From contig NZ_SKCD01000088.1 of assembly GCF_006542765.1 (NCBI RefSeq), positions 1-64,000 of the forward strand: a DNA stretch of 64,000 nt, read 5' to 3'. A program made the translations under genes and the position numbers. The notes beneath the pieces are model-generated. The model was not told where the DNA came from. It saw nothing but the letters and a program-made list of their open reading frames with translations, and searched no databases. The stretch is from Paenibacillus luteus. GTDB taxonomy: Bacteria; Bacillota; Bacilli; Paenibacillales; Paenibacillaceae. Positions 56,056 through 64,000 of this stretch are shown here, in pieces; position 1 is the first letter of the stretch, and the number at the start of each line of letters is the position of its first letter.

Positions 56056-56253
56056 TCAGTTAAAATCTTCAGATGTATCCACCCATTTTAAATCCAAAAC
56101 AATAGAAACCTCAATTTTATCGTTTAATACCTTATTCCTGTAGTCCTGTCCATCAGTCGTAAACGACGCATACTTCACAGAATACTGATAATTAAGGACT
56201 TCTAGGTATCTACGCGGCACATTCCTACCACGCACTCCACATGCACCGTCCAA
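56056..56253 (-). CDS. Small unknown protein overlapping the rlmD 3' end
   Basis: Up to 65 residues; the first ~17 overlap rlmD in another frame, and no ribosome-binding site is obvious, so the start is uncertain. The core (SVKYASFTTDGQDYRNKV ... EVSIVLDLKW) recurs in remnants at 46092, about 48080 and 49268. Conservation of the core at protein level across copies (IEVSIVLDL, IKVSVVLDL) argues for a real protein. I do not recognise the family. Confidence 0.45.
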   Translation of the reverse strand: MDGACGVRGRNVPRRYLEVLNYQYSVKYASFTTDGQDYRNKVLNDKIEVSIVLDLKWVDTSEDFN

Positions 56254-57683
56254 GGAAACATATCCACAGGAACAACCTCAACCGTCCGATACCCGCCGTC
56301 CTCCAGCACACGCAAGTCGCGCGCCAGTGTAGAAGGATTACAGCTCACATACACAACCCGCTCCGGCTTCATCGCCAGAATCGTTTCGAGTAGCGCGGGA
56401 TCACAGCCTTTGCGTGGAGGATCGACGACAATGACATCTGCCGTAATGCCTTCCTTGCTCCAGCGCGGAATAACAACTTCCGCTAGACCCGCCTCAAACG
56501 AGACATTTTCGATGCCATTCAGTTCTGCATTACGAGCCGCATCCTCGATCGCTTCCGGCACAATCTCGACGCCATAGACGCGTCCAGCTTGGCGAGCCAG
56601 AAATAGGGAAATGGTGCCGATGCCGCAATACGCGTCAATAACGGTTTCCGTGCCCGTCAATCCCGCGTACTCCACCGCTTTCCGATAGAGCGCAACGGTC
56701 TGCATCGGGTTCACTTGGTAGAACGACCGAGCCGAGATTGCAAAGCGAATGCCGTCGAGCTCATCATAAATAACCTCGCTGCCCCAGAGGACACGCGTCT
56801 CGTCACCGAATATCACGTTTGTATTCCGCTCATTCACATTTTGTACAATGCTCTTCACGCCAGGCAGCTCTTCACGGATTCGCTTAACCCATTCCTCCGA
56901 TGAAGGCAGCTTTCTGACGTTTGTCACCAATACGACCATGATCTCGCCCGTTACAACGCCTGTCCGAGCCATCACATGGCGCAGCACGCCGCGGCCAGAC
57001 TCCTCATCATAAGGCGTTGCACCAAGCTCACGGCCAATCCGTTTCACGACGCGAATGACTTCATCATTATGCTCATGCTCGATCAAGCAATCGTCCATAT
57101 CGATAATTCTATGGCTGCCTCTGGCATAGAAGCCTGCGATTAACTGACCGTCACGAGCACTCGTTCCGATGGGCACAGAAGCTTTATTCCGGTAGCGCCA
57201 CGGATCTTCCATCCCAACCGTCTGATGTACGATGATCCCCTCTGGCGCTCCATCCCCTTCACCAACAACGTTCAGCTTCCCAATCCGCACAAGGTTGTCC
57301 ACCACATGCTGCCGCTTCCACTCAAGCTGCGCAGGGTAATGGAAATGCTGAAGCTGGCAGCCGCCGCATTCCTTATAAATATCACAAGGCGCCTCGATCC
57401 GCGAAGGGCTTGCTTGCAGCAGCTCCTCCAAACGCGCGTAGCCGTATTGTTTCTTTGTCTTTATCACCTTGGCGCGGACACGTTCGCCGGGAAGCGCTCC
57501 CTGTATAAAAAGGGTAAAGCCGTCAGCCCGGCCTACCCCTTCTCCGTCATGCGTCAGGCCGATAATATCGACGGTGACTTCTTCATTTTTTTGAAAAGGG
57601 GCATCTACCGGAACCGCTGCCGCAACCGTCCCTGCTGCGCCGCGCGATCTTCCTTTGCCGCCTCTGCTTCTTCCTTTGTTCAT
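56202..57683 (-). CDS. rlmD: 23S rRNA (uracil-5)-methyltransferase, RlmD/RlmCD type
   Basis: About 493 residues. A basic Gly/Arg-rich N-terminus, a TRAM domain (DIIGLTHDGEGVGRADGFTL), the 4Fe-4S cysteines (CDIYKECGGC and a later CLI), the SAM-binding region (VIDAYCGIGTISLFLA) and the catalytic block (VVDPPRKGCDP; VYVSCNPSTLARD with the nucleophilic Cys) are all present. It adds a methyl group to uridines of 23S rRNA. GGAGAGAG lies three bases before ATG 57683; an ATG 24 bases earlier is weaker. Its 3' end is the boundary of the accessory island. Confidence 0.93.
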   Translation of the reverse strand: MNKGRSRGGKGRSRGAAGTVAAAVPVDAPFQKNEEVTVDIIGLTHDGEGVGRADGFTLFIQGALPGERVRAKVIKTKKQYGYARLEELLQASPSRIEAPCDIYKECGGCQLQHFHYPAQLEWKRQHVVDNLVRIGKLNVVGEGDGAPEGIIVHQTVGMEDPWRYRNKASVPIGTSARDGQLIAGFYARGSHRIIDMDDCLIEHEHNDEVIRVVKRIGRELGATPYDEESGRGVLRHVMARTGVVTGEIMVVLVTNVRKLPSSEEWVKRIREELPGVKSIVQNVNERNTNVIFGDETRVLWGSEVIYDELDGIRFAISARSFYQVNPMQTVALYRKAVEYAGLTGTETVIDAYCGIGTISLFLARQAGRVYGVEIVPEAIEDAARNAELNGIENVSFEAGLAEVVIPRWSKEGITADVIVVDPPRKGCDPALLETILAMKPERVVYVSCNPSTLARDLRVLEDGGYRTVEVVPVDMFPWTVHVECVVGMCRVDT

Positions 57684-57763
57684 AAACTCTCTCCGCTCTA
57701 TCTTCAATGCTGTTGCCTGCTTGTTGCTAACCAGTATTCCCTATACCGAGCATTCATCCCTGC

Positions 57764-58678
57764 TCACCGATACGTTGATGCACCCGTCTCATCAGCAAAT
57801 ATACGCAAGTGCGAAGGCAGTACCGAGAATGTACATGGCAGCACGCCGCCATATTCGCCATCCAGATTAATTTGAACATAGTCCGGCGTCGTTACTCTCA
57901 GCTCATCCGTTCTGAAATGAATGACATGCGGATCGTTCAAATGCTCGCCGCGCAGCGCCAGCGTCACCAGCTTAATGAATTCCGGCAGATTGCACTTGCG
58001 AATCAGCAGCACATCCAATAGTCCATCATCCAGCTTGGAATCAGGAGCGAGGCGCTCGAATCCGCCAACCGAATTGCTGTTGCAGATGAGGAACATCATG
58101 AATTCATCATGAAACTCGCCTACGCCAGCCGCTTGAAAAGTCAGTTCCGTCGGACGAAGACGGGTCATTTTCTCCATGCCCTTCATATAATAAGCCAACT
58201 GGCCAATCATCGTCTTCAGCTTGCTTGGCACATCGTAAGTCAGCTCCGTCAAGGAGCCCCCTCCGGCGATATTAATGAAGAAACGATCATTTGCCTTGCC
58301 GACATCAATCGGCCGAGCATATTGCTGGATAATCAGGTCTACGGCATACTCCCAGTGCTTCGGAATGCCCATGGCTCTTGCAAAATCATTCGTTGTACCA
58401 ACGGGAAGAATACCAAGCGGCGGTCGATTCACTTTGTTCGTCAAGCCGTTAATGACTTCATAGAGCGTACCGTCCCCACCCGCAGCAATAACCATATCAT
58501 ACCCGCGATCCGCCGCATCTGCGGCAGCTAGCGTAGCATCTCCTTCACCGATCGTCGCGTGACAGCTCGTTTCGATGCCGCCCTGCTCCAGACGCTGCAA
58601 GATATCAGGCAGACGTTTCTTCATTTCTTCTCTTCCCGATGTCGGGTTATAGATCAATCTTGCCCGCTTGATTGCCAT
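57764..58678 (-). CDS. dgkB: Diacylglycerol kinase (DgkB/YerQ type)
   Basis: 304 residues. The lipid-kinase catalytic motif GGDGTLYEVINGL and the downstream LPVGTTNDFARAM are those of DgkB, which phosphorylates diacylglycerol from lipoteichoic acid synthesis back to phosphatidic acid at the membrane. It lies 81 bp upstream of rlmD, the same order as yerQ-yefA in B. subtilis. Confidence 0.92.
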   Translation of the reverse strand: MAIKRARLIYNPTSGREEMKKRLPDILQRLEQGGIETSCHATIGEGDATLAAADAADRGYDMVIAAGGDGTLYEVINGLTNKVNRPPLGILPVGTTNDFARAMGIPKHWEYAVDLIIQQYARPIDVGKANDRFFINIAGGGSLTELTYDVPSKLKTMIGQLAYYMKGMEKMTRLRPTELTFQAAGVGEFHDEFMMFLICNSNSVGGFERLAPDSKLDDGLLDVLLIRKCNLPEFIKLVTLALRGEHLNDPHVIHFRTDELRVTTPDYVQINLDGEYGGVLPCTFSVLPSHLRIFADETGASTYR

Positions 58679-58720
58679 CCTGGCTCACCCCTAACAATCA
58701 CTCAACCTATGTACTGGGTA

Positions 58721-59518
58721 TTACTTTTGCACCTGCAAACGCTGCAAGCCGCTAACCATTTGACGCTCTAGCCATCTCACGATTGCCGGATTAGGCAGCA
58801 TCGCTCTGCCGTTATATCTATACTCAAGGCCGGTAAGCCTGGTCGGAATAACATGATTCGTAAAATAACCCTGACTCAGAAACAGCGGTACAACGATCAC
58901 CGCTTCCTCTGGATTAGCCGTCTGCATAGCGGCTAACTTAGCAGCCGCTTGATCAGGCAGCAGCATGGCATATTCGGCACGCTGAAAGCCGCCCAGTGCA
59001 CGCAGGCGCTCGCCAAGCTTCAGCAAGCCCTCCTGCCATCGTTCGTGAAATACCTTTTCTTTGCTTCCATGACCGATAAGCAGCAATGCCTCCTGCTTGG
59101 GGTCGAAGGACAATGAAGAAATATTATCCAAGAGCAGTTCGGCGATTTCCGGATCATCATCAATAGGCATCCCGTAATGAACATTCGCGGCTACGCGAAA
59201 GGTACCAAGGTCCCCTTCAAGGTCAGATAACCATGGGAAACCGAAGGCTTGCCCGATTTCATCCACATGGGTACTGCCTGAGGATATGAACAGCGGTACC
59301 ACATAAAGATCGGTAACCCCCTGCTGCTCAAGCTCATCGATTCCATCCTGAATAAGCCGTCCCTCAATAATTTCAAGAAAGGACGACACAATTGGAACAT
59401 TTGACAAGCTTGGCGAGGCAGCCGCTGCCGTTATCGCATCGTCAACCAGCTTTACCCACAAGCTTTCTCTGGAGCCATGGCTAATAACAAGTATTCCTGG
59501 CTTCATCGTATGGAGCAC
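58721..59518 (-). CDS. CbiX/SirB-like chelatase family protein
   Basis: 265 residues with two CbiX repeats, each with the His of the chelatase site (VISHGSRESLW and LLIGHGSKEK). Such enzymes insert Co2+ or Fe2+ into sirohydrochlorin. GTG at 59518 overlaps the preceding stop (TAGTG); ATG at 59506 with GGAAGG at longer distance is the other start. No other siroheme or cobalamin genes are nearby, so the substrate remains open. Confidence 0.85.
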   Translation of the reverse strand: MLHTMKPGILVISHGSRESLWVKLVDDAITAAAASPSLSNVPIVSSFLEIIEGRLIQDGIDELEQQGVTDLYVVPLFISSGSTHVDEIGQAFGFPWLSDLEGDLGTFRVAANVHYGMPIDDDPEIAELLLDNISSLSFDPKQEALLLIGHGSKEKVFHERWQEGLLKLGERLRALGGFQRAEYAMLLPDQAAAKLAAMQTANPEEAVIVVPLFLSQGYFTNHVIPTRLTGLEYRYNGRAMLPNPAIVRWLERQMVSGLQRLQVQK

Positions 59519-59808
59519 TACCTTCCAAGACGCTCTAAAGCCATTTTATACCCGTCATTGCCGTAATTCAAACAGCGTTTCACACGTGAAATCGTTGCCG
59601 TGCTAGCGCCTGTTTCAGCCTCAATGGCGTTGTATGTACTGCCTTTTCCGAGCATACGAGCGACTTCAAGCCTTTGGGACAAGGATTGAATCTCATTTAC
59701 CGTACACAAATCATCAAAAAACACATAGGCTTCTTCGACCGATTTCAATGTTAGAATCGCTTCGAATAGTTGATCTATTGCTTTATCGTTCAGCTTTTTA
59801 AGCTGCAT
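59518..59808 (-). CDS. TrpR/YerC-family DNA-binding protein
   Basis: 96 residues with the TrpR-like helix-turn-helix (YNAIEAETGASTATISRVKR) preceded by the SLSQRLEVARML helix. It is the YerC/YecD branch found in Bacillota, not the tryptophan repressor itself. Its regulon is not known to me. It shares a stop/start junction with the chelatase gene and so is likely co-transcribed with it. Confidence 0.9.
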   Translation of the reverse strand: MQLKKLNDKAIDQLFEAILTLKSVEEAYVFFDDLCTVNEIQSLSQRLEVARMLGKGSTYNAIEAETGASTATISRVKRCLNYGNDGYKMALERLGR

Positions 59809-60035
59809 GCGTATTCACTCCTATTAAAACTAATGTAACTATTGTATCGTTTTTACCCGTTTTTTTCAAACATTACCGTATTCACGCATTTAGAAGCGAA
59901 TCCATTGGAATCGATGTCCAACAGGCCAAGACGTTCAACATTACAGGGCATTTATCTAGAAAAAATTCCGTGAACCGAGACATTCGTCCAATCCTTATGT
60001 TCGCCTACTCCATAGACTATTAGAAAAGAAGGGTT

Positions 60036-60572
60036 GTGATCCGTGTGAATTATCGCAATAACCCCGGTACCGGCAACCAGCAGTACGATTGGCACGGCAG
60101 CGAGCGCCTTACGCAAGGCCAGCTAAGCAAATCGTCCGGCGCGAAGTCGAGCGGCTTCATCTTGGGTACAGATCTGCCCAAAATGCCGCCTGCAGCCGAT
60201 GCGCTGGCAGCTCAGGATATCCTGCCCGCCATCATACCGGAATCAACTGCTCAACTAACCGAAACGTCCGCCAGCGCCAAGGCAGGCGGCTTCTCTCTTG
60301 CCAGTCTGGGCGAAATCAAGGGTTTCGTCGACAGGATTGGAGGCATCGATGGCATTCTGACTACCGTTACAAAGGTACAGAAGGTCATGTCCAGCGTATC
60401 TCAAATGGCACCTTTAGTAAAAGTGCTTATGGGCTCATTCGGCAAAAAATCGTCGGATGACTCCGATGATGAGGATTCTAGCGAATGGAAGCCAAAGCGC
60501 CGCAAGCGTCGCAAAACCGGCTCTGGCAGCGGCACTGCCAAGCGTCGCCGTACAACAAAACGCCGCCGCTAA
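60036..60572 (+). CDS. Unknown protein with highly basic tail (YqfQ/VrrA-like?)
   Basis: 178 residues from GTG 60036 (a second GTG at 60045 fits AGAAGG better). The middle has LGEIKGFVDRIGGIDGILTT and VSQMAPLVKVLM, reminiscent of YqfQ/VrrA-type proteins of Bacillales. The end is an acidic patch (SSDDSDDEDS) followed by a tail of about 30 residues, mostly Lys/Arg. The tail suggests nucleic-acid or cell-wall binding. No confident function. Confidence 0.7.
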   Translation: MIRVNYRNNPGTGNQQYDWHGSERLTQGQLSKSSGAKSSGFILGTDLPKMPPAADALAAQDILPAIIPESTAQLTETSASAKAGGFSLASLGEIKGFVDRIGGIDGILTTVTKVQKVMSSVSQMAPLVKVLMGSFGKKSSDDSDDEDSSEWKPKRRKRRKTGSGSGTAKRRRTTKRRR

Positions 60573-60618
60573 AGAAGGTACACTATAGCACTATACCCTA
60601 TATTCCCCTAAATGAAGC

Positions 60619-60664
60619 ATACTCCTTTTGCAGTGATGAGACCCTGCAATCGGAGTATTTTTTA
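60619..60664 (+). terminator. Terminator of the basic-tailed protein gene
   Basis: ATACTCC/GGAGTAT encloses a second stem TTGCAG/CTGCAA and is followed by TTTTTTA. Confidence 0.8.
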
Positions 60665-60967
60665 TACACAGCCTATTATGCACATTTTCACACTTTTAAT
60701 ATGAAGTTGTCCTTCTGTGGATAACCTAATTTCGTTGTCTATCCACAGCTTTTTGAGCAATAACTGTACTTCCGGCTTGTACGCCTGTGCACAAGTGCAA
60801 CCTTCGACACGCTTCGTCAGCTTCTACTTTGACTTTCATTCACACCTGTTACTTGAATGTGCATATCCTGTTTGGTCTCACGTTGCTCAAAGCATACTCA
60901 TGCACAGCTGTGACTAATTATGTGCATACATGCAATTTTCGCGCATTTTCGCTAGAGATTGTCCACA
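60662..60967. promoter_or_regulatory. Cluster of DnaA-box-like sites
   Basis: Exact matches to TTATNCACA lie at 60662-60670, 60676-60684 and 60716-60724 (the last on the minus strand, TTATCCACA). Single-mismatch matches lie at 60739-60747, 60858-60866, 60898-60906, 60921-60929 and 60959-60967. No gene is visible in this gap (60573-61062) between convergent genes, so the boxes are not a promoter feature. A DnaA-titrating or replication-control cluster is possible. Confidence 0.45.
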
Positions 60968-61062
60968 AGAAAACGCAAAAAATAGTGAGAAAAAGCTCAA
61001 TCCCCACGAACCTAAGGCTCATGGCGAGTGAGGTTTTCCTCACTATCTCAAGTCATATCGTC

Positions 61063-62058
61063 TTATAGGAAGAGAAGGTGGATAATCCAATAGAACAACA
61101 TAGCCATAATAATCGTAATTGGAATCGTAATGATCCATGCAATAATGATTCTGCCGGCTACTCCCCATTTTACGGCCGAGAAGCGCTTCGCGCTGCCCAC
61201 ACCAAGAATGGAGGAGGTAATAACATGCGTCGTGCTGACTGGCAAGTGAATCATTGTAGCCGTCAAAATAACCGCTGCAGAACCGATATCTGCCGCAAAA
61301 CCATTGATTGGCTCGATTTTGAATATTTTTGTTCCCATTGTCTTAATAATTTTCCATCCGCCGACTGAGGTACCTAGCGCCATTGCTGTCGCTGCAGAAA
61401 TTTTAACCCACAATGGAACGTCCATCGTCGTCTGAATCCCGGAAGCAACAAGCGCGAATACGATAATCCCCATTGCTTTTTGTGCATCATTCGTTCCGTG
61501 AGAGAACGATTGGAATGCAGCCGTAAGAATCTGTCCGAAACGGAAACCTTTATTCACTTGATGAGGGCTAGATTTGGCAAATATCTTTTTTAAGATCCAC
61601 ATAATGATAAAACCGGCACTAAAAGCGATCAACGGCGAGAAGATCAGTGCTTGAACGATTTTAATCAATCCGCCGGAATTGATGGCACTCATGCCCGCAC
61701 CGCCGATGACTGCACCCGCGAGGGAACCGATCAATGCATGTGAGGATGAGGATGGAATACCAAACCACCAGGTAAGCAAGTTCCAGACAATGGCCGAAAG
61801 CAATGCGGCGATAACAATCGGCACGCCATGCTCCAGCTCCGCTGGATTTGCAACACCTTTACCAATAGTAGCCGCAACGCCAGTAAACGTAACCGCGCCG
61901 ACAAAGTTCATGACAGCTGCCATGACAATGGCAACTCTTGGTTTCAAAGCTCTTGTCGATACGGCGGTTGCGATTGCATTCGCCGTATCGTGAAAACCAT
62001 TTATAAAATCAAACGAAAGCGCCAGAAAGACAACAATCCATAGAACCATTAAATCCAT
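61063..62058 (-). CDS. pit: Inorganic phosphate transporter, PiT family
   Basis: 331 residues with about ten membrane helices. The two PiT signatures are present: FDFINGFHDTANAIATAVST near the N-terminus and QSFSHGTNDAQKAMGI in the second half. It imports phosphate as a metal-phosphate complex. It follows the DUF47 gene by 24 bp, the standard pair. Confidence 0.93.
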   Translation of the reverse strand: MDLMVLWIVVFLALSFDFINGFHDTANAIATAVSTRALKPRVAIVMAAVMNFVGAVTFTGVAATIGKGVANPAELEHGVPIVIAALLSAIVWNLLTWWFGIPSSSSHALIGSLAGAVIGGAGMSAINSGGLIKIVQALIFSPLIAFSAGFIIMWILKKIFAKSSPHQVNKGFRFGQILTAAFQSFSHGTNDAQKAMGIIVFALVASGIQTTMDVPLWVKISAATAMALGTSVGGWKIIKTMGTKIFKIEPINGFAADIGSAAVILTATMIHLPVSTTHVITSSILGVGSAKRFSAVKWGVAGRIIIAWIITIPITIIMAMLFYWIIHLLFL

Positions 62059-62082
62059 TGTGTAAGACTCCTACTCTCCAGA

Positions 62083-62694
62083 TTAGCTGTTACGCATTAT
62101 GATCGATTCCAGCGTATTGGCAACATCTTCGCAGAAGTCGGTCGTTTGCTCCAGCATCTCGTAAATCTCTTTGCGCTTCATCAATTCAATTGGATCGGTA
62201 ACGTTAGTGAACAAGCTCTTGATACAAACTCGAAGCAGATCATCGGCCTGATTCTCAAGTTCATTAAGCGCAATATTCGGCTCGCGAATGGCAAGCAGCT
62301 TCCGCTCCGTCAACAAGTAGATCGCCTTCTTGATCTGATGCGAAGAACGAACGAGAATATCGCCGAACAAGGTGATGTACTCATCCTTTTCCTGAATGTT
62401 GTACATTTCAAAACGGGATGCGCAAGCTTCTATGCCGTCAAGCACATCATCAAGTGAAGTTGTAAGGGCCATAATATCTTCGCGCTCGATTGGAGTAATG
62501 AACGTTTTGTTCAATTCCTTCAAAATCGTATGCACATGCTTGTCGCATTTGCTTTCGTATTCCTTCATCGTTTTGGCGAAAGCCGATACGTCCGATAAGT
62601 CGGACAAGCCTTTGGCGAAGTACTCCACTGCTTCAACGATAGCATCAGCCATCTCTTCGAACGTCTTAAAGAAAATATCCTTTTTCTTGAACAT
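62083..62694 (-). CDS. DUF47 (PhoU-like) accessory protein of the PiT transporter
   Basis: 203 residues, all helical, with the PhoU-like pattern (KEYESKCDKHVHTILKELNK; TPIEREDIMALTTSLDDVLD). DUF47 proteins are encoded with PiT permeases and modulate phosphate uptake. It is first in the operon. Confidence 0.92.
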   Translation of the reverse strand: MFKKKDIFFKTFEEMADAIVEAVEYFAKGLSDLSDVSAFAKTMKEYESKCDKHVHTILKELNKTFITPIEREDIMALTTSLDDVLDGIEACASRFEMYNIQEKDEYITLFGDILVRSSHQIKKAIYLLTERKLLAIREPNIALNELENQADDLLRVCIKSLFTNVTDPIELMKRKEIYEMLEQTTDFCEDVANTLESIIMRNS

Positions 62695-62750
62695 CGTAAT
62701 CCCCTTTACCCGACTTGATGTTTAGGCGTACTGCTATGAGCCCACAATAT

Positions 62751-62780
62751 CTTAACATAGTTTACATGTGAATTGTTAAG
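62751..62780. promoter_or_regulatory. Inverted repeat upstream of the phosphate operon
   Basis: CTTAACA-N16-TGTTAAG lies about 60 bp upstream of the DUF47 start. TTAACA is the half-site of PhoP boxes in Bacillus, but the spacing and orientation do not fit the usual direct repeat, so control by PhoP is only a guess. Confidence 0.3.
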
Positions 62781-62824
62781 AGAATGTAAAGGTTTTATGA
62801 AAAAGCGATAAATTTCAAAAAAAA

Positions 62825-62860
62825 ATTAAAAAAGACGCAATCTTGAAACCAGATTGCGTC
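62825..62860 (-). terminator. Terminator of the YerB-like gene
   Basis: GACGCAATCT pairs perfectly with AGATTGCGTC around a 7-nt loop. On the minus strand TTTTTTAATTTTT follows. It is 55 bp past the stop. Confidence 0.88.
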
Positions 62861-62915
62861 CATTTACCTCTCGGAGGCTCATCCGTTAACGCCTGTTAAC
62901 AGTGTTCCCCATTTT

Positions 62916-63986
62916 CTATGTTTGTACCCAAGTGACATGTCCCTCGAAAGTCGGCGTGTTTGGCACGATGTGAAAAAAGGTTTTGCCAGGGACAAAGGCT
63001 GCCTCTGCCCCATCGATGACGATTCGTATCATACCATCCGGTGCGCGGACCCAATCCGCTTCAATGGCCTTGCCCTTTTGGAATAACAACGCCTTGCCTC
63101 CCCTGTCCAAATCGACAGCGAGCCGTCCTTCCTTATCCAACGTCTTATGATCCGCACCAAGCACGACCAAGTTAGACGCTTTCAGCTGTTCGTTATTATT
63201 CAGATCAATATGCGGCTTATCACCGATAGAACGTTGATATAATCCGGTTGCCGCATCGTATTTGTAGCCAACATTATAGTTTTTGAGCAAAAAGTTAATA
63301 GTAATATTCTCCGCAGTCACACCTGTCGCAGATACTCCTGAATCTGTAAACGTATAAGGCAGAGCGTGCTTATCCATGCTATATTTCTTCTTCTCCGCAC
63401 CCGTTCGCAGCTTCTCTAAGCTCGAATAGAGGTTATGCGGCGCCTTCCGCTCCTTGCTTCTCCAGAAATAGCTGCCCGCATTAGAAATTTCATCCAGGTA
63501 AGGTTTGCCCTGCCGCTGCAGAATTGCATAACCATCATTGCTGGCGCCAGCGTGGGCAAGTATGGCCCCATAGCTGTCACCGATATCAATAAGATAAGGC
63601 CTAATGCTTCGGATCGGTCCAATCGTGTCCGTTATTGCATTCGTACTTTGGAATACCGCAATCAATCTGGTTATGCCGCCTTCAGCGAGCACTTCCCAAA
63701 TGACATCAGCATTCGTCAATCCGGACTGTGGGCGAGCTGCTGCAAAATTATTAATCATAACGACAATAGGTCTTGCTGTTGCTGCCTGCTCCAGCTTAAG
63801 GCCCGTTAAAGGCGCATCATAAGGAAGCGGCGTGGGCTCTGCCACTGGCTCTGTCACCATCGTCGGTTCAGTCGTATCGCTCGTTTCCTGAGGGGGTTCA
63901 TTGCCCCCTTTGCCACTGCATGATGTCACGAGAAGCATCAGCGACAACAACAAGGTTACAGCCGATAATCGGATTCGTATATTCAT
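62916..63986 (-). CDS. DUF3048 lipoprotein, YerB-like
   Basis: 356 residues. A lipoprotein signal (LLLSLMLLVTSC) is followed by a Thr/Glu/Pro-rich linker and two DUF3048 parts (RPIVVMINNFAAARPQSGLT; ENITINFLLKNYNVGYKYD). The protein should be anchored outside the membrane. Function of the family is not established. GGCAGGG lies upstream of the ATG, so the gene is complete. Confidence 0.88.
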   Translation of the reverse strand: MNIRIRLSAVTLLLSLMLLVTSCSGKGGNEPPQETSDTTEPTMVTEPVAEPTPLPYDAPLTGLKLEQAATARPIVVMINNFAAARPQSGLTNADVIWEVLAEGGITRLIAVFQSTNAITDTIGPIRSIRPYLIDIGDSYGAILAHAGASNDGYAILQRQGKPYLDEISNAGSYFWRSKERKAPHNLYSSLEKLRTGAEKKKYSMDKHALPYTFTDSGVSATGVTAENITINFLLKNYNVGYKYDAATGLYQRSIGDKPHIDLNNNEQLKASNLVVLGADHKTLDKEGRLAVDLDRGGKALLFQKGKAIEADWVRAPDGMIRIVIDGAEAAFVPGKTFFHIVPNTPTFEGHVTWVQT

Positions 63987-64000
63987 TCGTTTACCCTGCC

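Noticed and set aside
60662..60967. Chromosomal origin of replication
   Set aside because: DnaA-box matches are present, but dnaA, dnaN, rpmH and an AT-rich unwinding element are not seen.

Overview
The window looks like chromosome from a Gram-positive, low-to-mid GC Bacillota of the Paenibacillus type. The evidence is strong AGGAGG ribosome-binding sites, paired YesM/YesN-type sensor kinase and AraC response-regulator genes beside CUT1 sugar ABC transporters, very large SLH-domain surface proteins, and a block of genes (rlmD/yefA, dgkB/yerQ, yerC-like, yerB-like) that B. subtilis keeps in one chromosomal neighbourhood. No replication or conjugation genes are visible.

Layout. 1-1.5 kb: an IS5-type transposase tail and a membrane-anchored coiled-coil gene split by an in-frame amber codon. 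1.5-9.4 kb (all minus): a carbohydrate-uptake locus of GH43 enzyme, YesM kinase, YesN regulator, binding lipoprotein and two permeases, with a cre-like site before the lipoprotein and paired palindromes before the GH43 gene. 9.9-10.8 kb: an IS4-type remnant and an AlkD-like DNA repair gene. 11.2-16.3 kb: a 1,700-residue SLH protein with 13 tandem InlB-type repeats. 16.9-24.0 kb: a second sensor/regulator/ABC locus. 24.3-25.8 kb: a divergent TetR regulator and alpha/beta hydrolase. 25.9-35.1 kb: a second giant SLH protein (GLUG plus InlB repeats) and a 1,452-residue LuxR-type ATPase regulator. 35.5-44.9 kb: GH3 glucosidase plus PTS IIC, an AraC-GH39 fusion, and a 7TMR-DISM kinase with an OmpR regulator.

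45-56 kb is an AT-rich accessory island ending exactly at the 3' end of rlmD. It carries two zeta-toxin/partner pairs (one decayed), an HNH protein, a protein with an HEPN-like RxxxxH motif, a disabled IS3 element, a 26-residue holin-like type I toxin, an IS5 remnant, and a large Mrr-like nuclease fused to an nSTAND3-type NTPase, the best candidate for an uncharacterised antiphage system. Pieces of an rlmD-type 3' end joined to a small unknown gene recur through the island, suggesting repeated insertion at the rlmD 3' end.

56.2-64 kb returns to core genes: rlmD, diacylglycerol kinase, CbiX-like chelatase, TrpR/YerC-family regulator, a basic-tailed unknown protein, a cluster of DnaA-box matches, a PiT phosphate transporter with its DUF47 partner, and a YerB-like lipoprotein.

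The glycan genes form a coherent theme: extracellular sensing by YesMN-type pairs, uptake by ABC and PTS systems, intracellular cleavage by GH43, GH39 and GH3 enzymes, and surface proteins bound to the cell wall through SLH domains.
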